Below are positions 31,458 through 32,323 of a DNA stretch of 32,323 bases, in pieces (the stretch's first letter is position 1; every line of letters begins with the position of its first letter). Under the pieces are notes generated by a model. That model had not been told where the DNA came from. It searched no databases and saw only the letters and a list, made by a program, of their open reading frames with translations. The translations under genes were made by a program, and so were the position numbers. Source of the stretch: Coprobacillus sp. CAG:698 (lineage in GTDB: Bacteria; Bacillota_I; Bacilli_A; ML615J-28; CAG-698); assembly GCA_000431235.1 (NCBI GenBank), contig HF988722.1:33719-66041 (forward strand). Reading direction: 5' to 3'.

Positions 31458-32050
31458 ATTAATTTATTTTCATTAGGTAAATTAAAGAATGCACCTTTAA
31501 TATAAGTATTACTGCCTTTTGAGGAAAATGTATTCTCATTATCTCCTGAATACCAACCTTTAACTGTATACAATTGATTAGTACTATCAATTTTATTTAT
31601 ATTTATTGTAACTACATAATCATTATTTACTTTTTCAATATCAGTACTTTCGAATTCATTTTCAGTAAGTTCATTTATATCACTATAATAATAACTTACT
31701 TTAGAAAGTTTATATCCTTTTTCAGAATGAAAATAAATTTTCAGTACATAGGCTTTCTCTTCTTCTGCATCTATAGTATAGTAGTTAAACACTGGGGCAG
31801 CAGAATTCATAGGTATCAAGTTACCTTTATAACTTACCTTTGAATAATTGTAGATATCCCTATAATAGTTTTTATAGCTTCCAATCACTTCATTATTTTC
31901 AGAATCAAAAACTTTTACACCCGTAACATCCATATTATTTTTGCTATAGTCTTTATATATATTACATCCTGAATATAAAACTACCATAATTAATAAAAAT
32001 AATAATAAAGATAATTTTCTTATTAAATTTTTTCCCTTGCATAAAGTCAT
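31451..32050 (-). CDS. Putative lipoprotein, partner of the four-helix membrane protein
   Basis: The product is 199 aa. A basic start (KNLIRKLSLLLF) and hydrophobic core end in a lipobox (LYSGC, Cys29). The extracytoplasmic part is strand-rich with regular segments such as VTGVKVFDSENNEVIGSYKN, KAYVLKIYFHSEKGYKLSKV and YVVTININKIDST, suggesting one or two beta-sandwich domains. I do not recognise the family. The ATG at 32050 follows GGAGG by 6 bp. The end of the gene overlaps the start of the small membrane protein gene by 7 bp. The conserved-looking pairing of a surface lipoprotein with a small polytopic membrane protein suggests a complex; its role is open. Confidence 0.75.
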   Translation of the reverse strand: MTLCKGKNLIRKLSLLLFLLIMVVLYSGCNIYKDYSKNNMDVTGVKVFDSENNEVIGSYKNYYRDIYNYSKVSYKGNLIPMNSAAPVFNYYTIDAEEEKAYVLKIYFHSEKGYKLSKVSYYYSDINELTENEFESTDIEKVNNDYVVTININKIDSTNQLYTVKGWYSGDNENTFSSKGSNTYIKGAFFNLPNENKLIC

Positions 32051-32156
32051 AAAGAGCCTCCTTATATAATCTTAAACTCACCATAATTATAACATTTATA
32101 GTCTTTTAAATCAATAAATATAAAAATAATTATAACTATTGCTTAAAAAAATCAGC

Positions 32157-32225
32157 ATTGTCAAAAATTTTGTTGAAAAAGCAACCTGTCAAAAATTGGG
32201 TTGATATCAACAGAATTCTTGACAG
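32157..32225. repeat. Cluster of three ~20-bp repeat units, two direct and one inverted
   Basis: CTGTCAAAAATTGGGTTGAT (32186-32205) is followed directly by its near-inverse (32206-32225; 17 of 20 positions match), making a 40-bp palindrome centred on TGATATCA. A third copy, TTGTCAAAAATTTTGTTGA (from 32158), lies exactly 28 bp upstream in direct orientation. No gene is visible between here and the window end. It could be an operator, a terminator hairpin (CTTTTTT follows at 32230-32236), or the end of a mobile element. Confidence 0.6.
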
Positions 32226-32323
32226 ACAATCTTTTTTGAAAATTAGTTATTTCAGTTTTGCTTATTTTGGAATTTAAAAAAATATAAATTTATGATATTG
32301 TTTTTTAAATATAAAACTAAATT

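Noticed and set aside
32157..32225. Start of a CRISPR array
   Set aside because: There are only three imperfect units, one of them inverted, with no proper spacers.
1..32323. tRNA, rRNA or other stable RNA genes and complete insertion sequences
   Set aside because: None was recognised on either strand; nearly all the sequence is accounted for by protein genes and short intergenic regions.

Overview
The window looks like a chromosomal segment of a low-G+C, Gram-positive bacterium of the Bacilli type, probably a gut lineage near the Erysipelotrichales/RF39 group; the lineage is inference. The DNA is very AT-rich. Most genes have AGGAGG-type ribosome binding sites, and several promoters match the sigma-A consensus. 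Lipoprotein signals (LVGC, LISC, YSGC) are frequent, and CotF-like coat proteins, a SpoIID-type enzyme and a consensus CcpA (cre) box are present. TGG encodes Trp and TGA is used as a stop, so the code is standard rather than mollicute code 4. Almost every gene is on the minus strand; the exceptions are a CotF-like pair and a MarR regulator.

Layout, left to right. 1-2871: a minus-strand operon of two tandem CNNM/CorC-like membrane proteins and a membrane-anchored GDPD-like protein cut by the window edge, whose catalytic residues appear to be lost. 2956-7314: a secreted-protein unit. It has a promoter, a structured leader with a 28-codon ORF, an 835-aa exported protein (DNRLRE domain, ricin-type lectin, caspase-like CHAT domain), then a lipoprotein and a small BamE/SmpA-like protein. 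7329-8460: a two-gene operon of unknown function whose HTH-containing second gene is split by a frameshift. 8542-12482: a promoter, two ABC exporter half-transporters and a Dabb-family protein. 12508-19167: two large cell-wall lipoproteins, a SpoIID-domain protein and an Amidase_2 protein with Ig-like and InlB-type repeats; the second lies behind a promoter carrying a consensus cre box. 19262-19722: two CotF-like genes on the plus strand. 19720-22908: a SAP/DUF6434 protein, an HD-domain phosphohydrolase with a CmpB-type membrane protein, a small unknown protein and an EFR1-type flavodoxin-ferredoxin. 22956-26077: a kinase-phosphatase-ligase RNA repair protein behind a membrane-anchored YycO/NlpC-P60-like protein. 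26202-26648: a decayed, internally deleted MATE efflux gene. 26894-31133: a heterodimeric multidrug ABC exporter and a divergent MarR regulator, with back-to-back consensus promoters. 31134-32323: a lipoprotein plus four-helix membrane protein pair, then a repeat cluster at the window end.

How the parts fit together. The amidase and the SpoIID-type enzyme are a logical pair, because SpoIID-type enzymes cut glycan strands from which amidases have removed the peptides. The MarR-ABC-ABC unit is a standard drug- or peptide-responsive efflux module. The least conventional items are the exported CHAT protein with its leader region and the three-domain RNA repair enzyme. All calls come from reading the sequence by eye; no database search was run.
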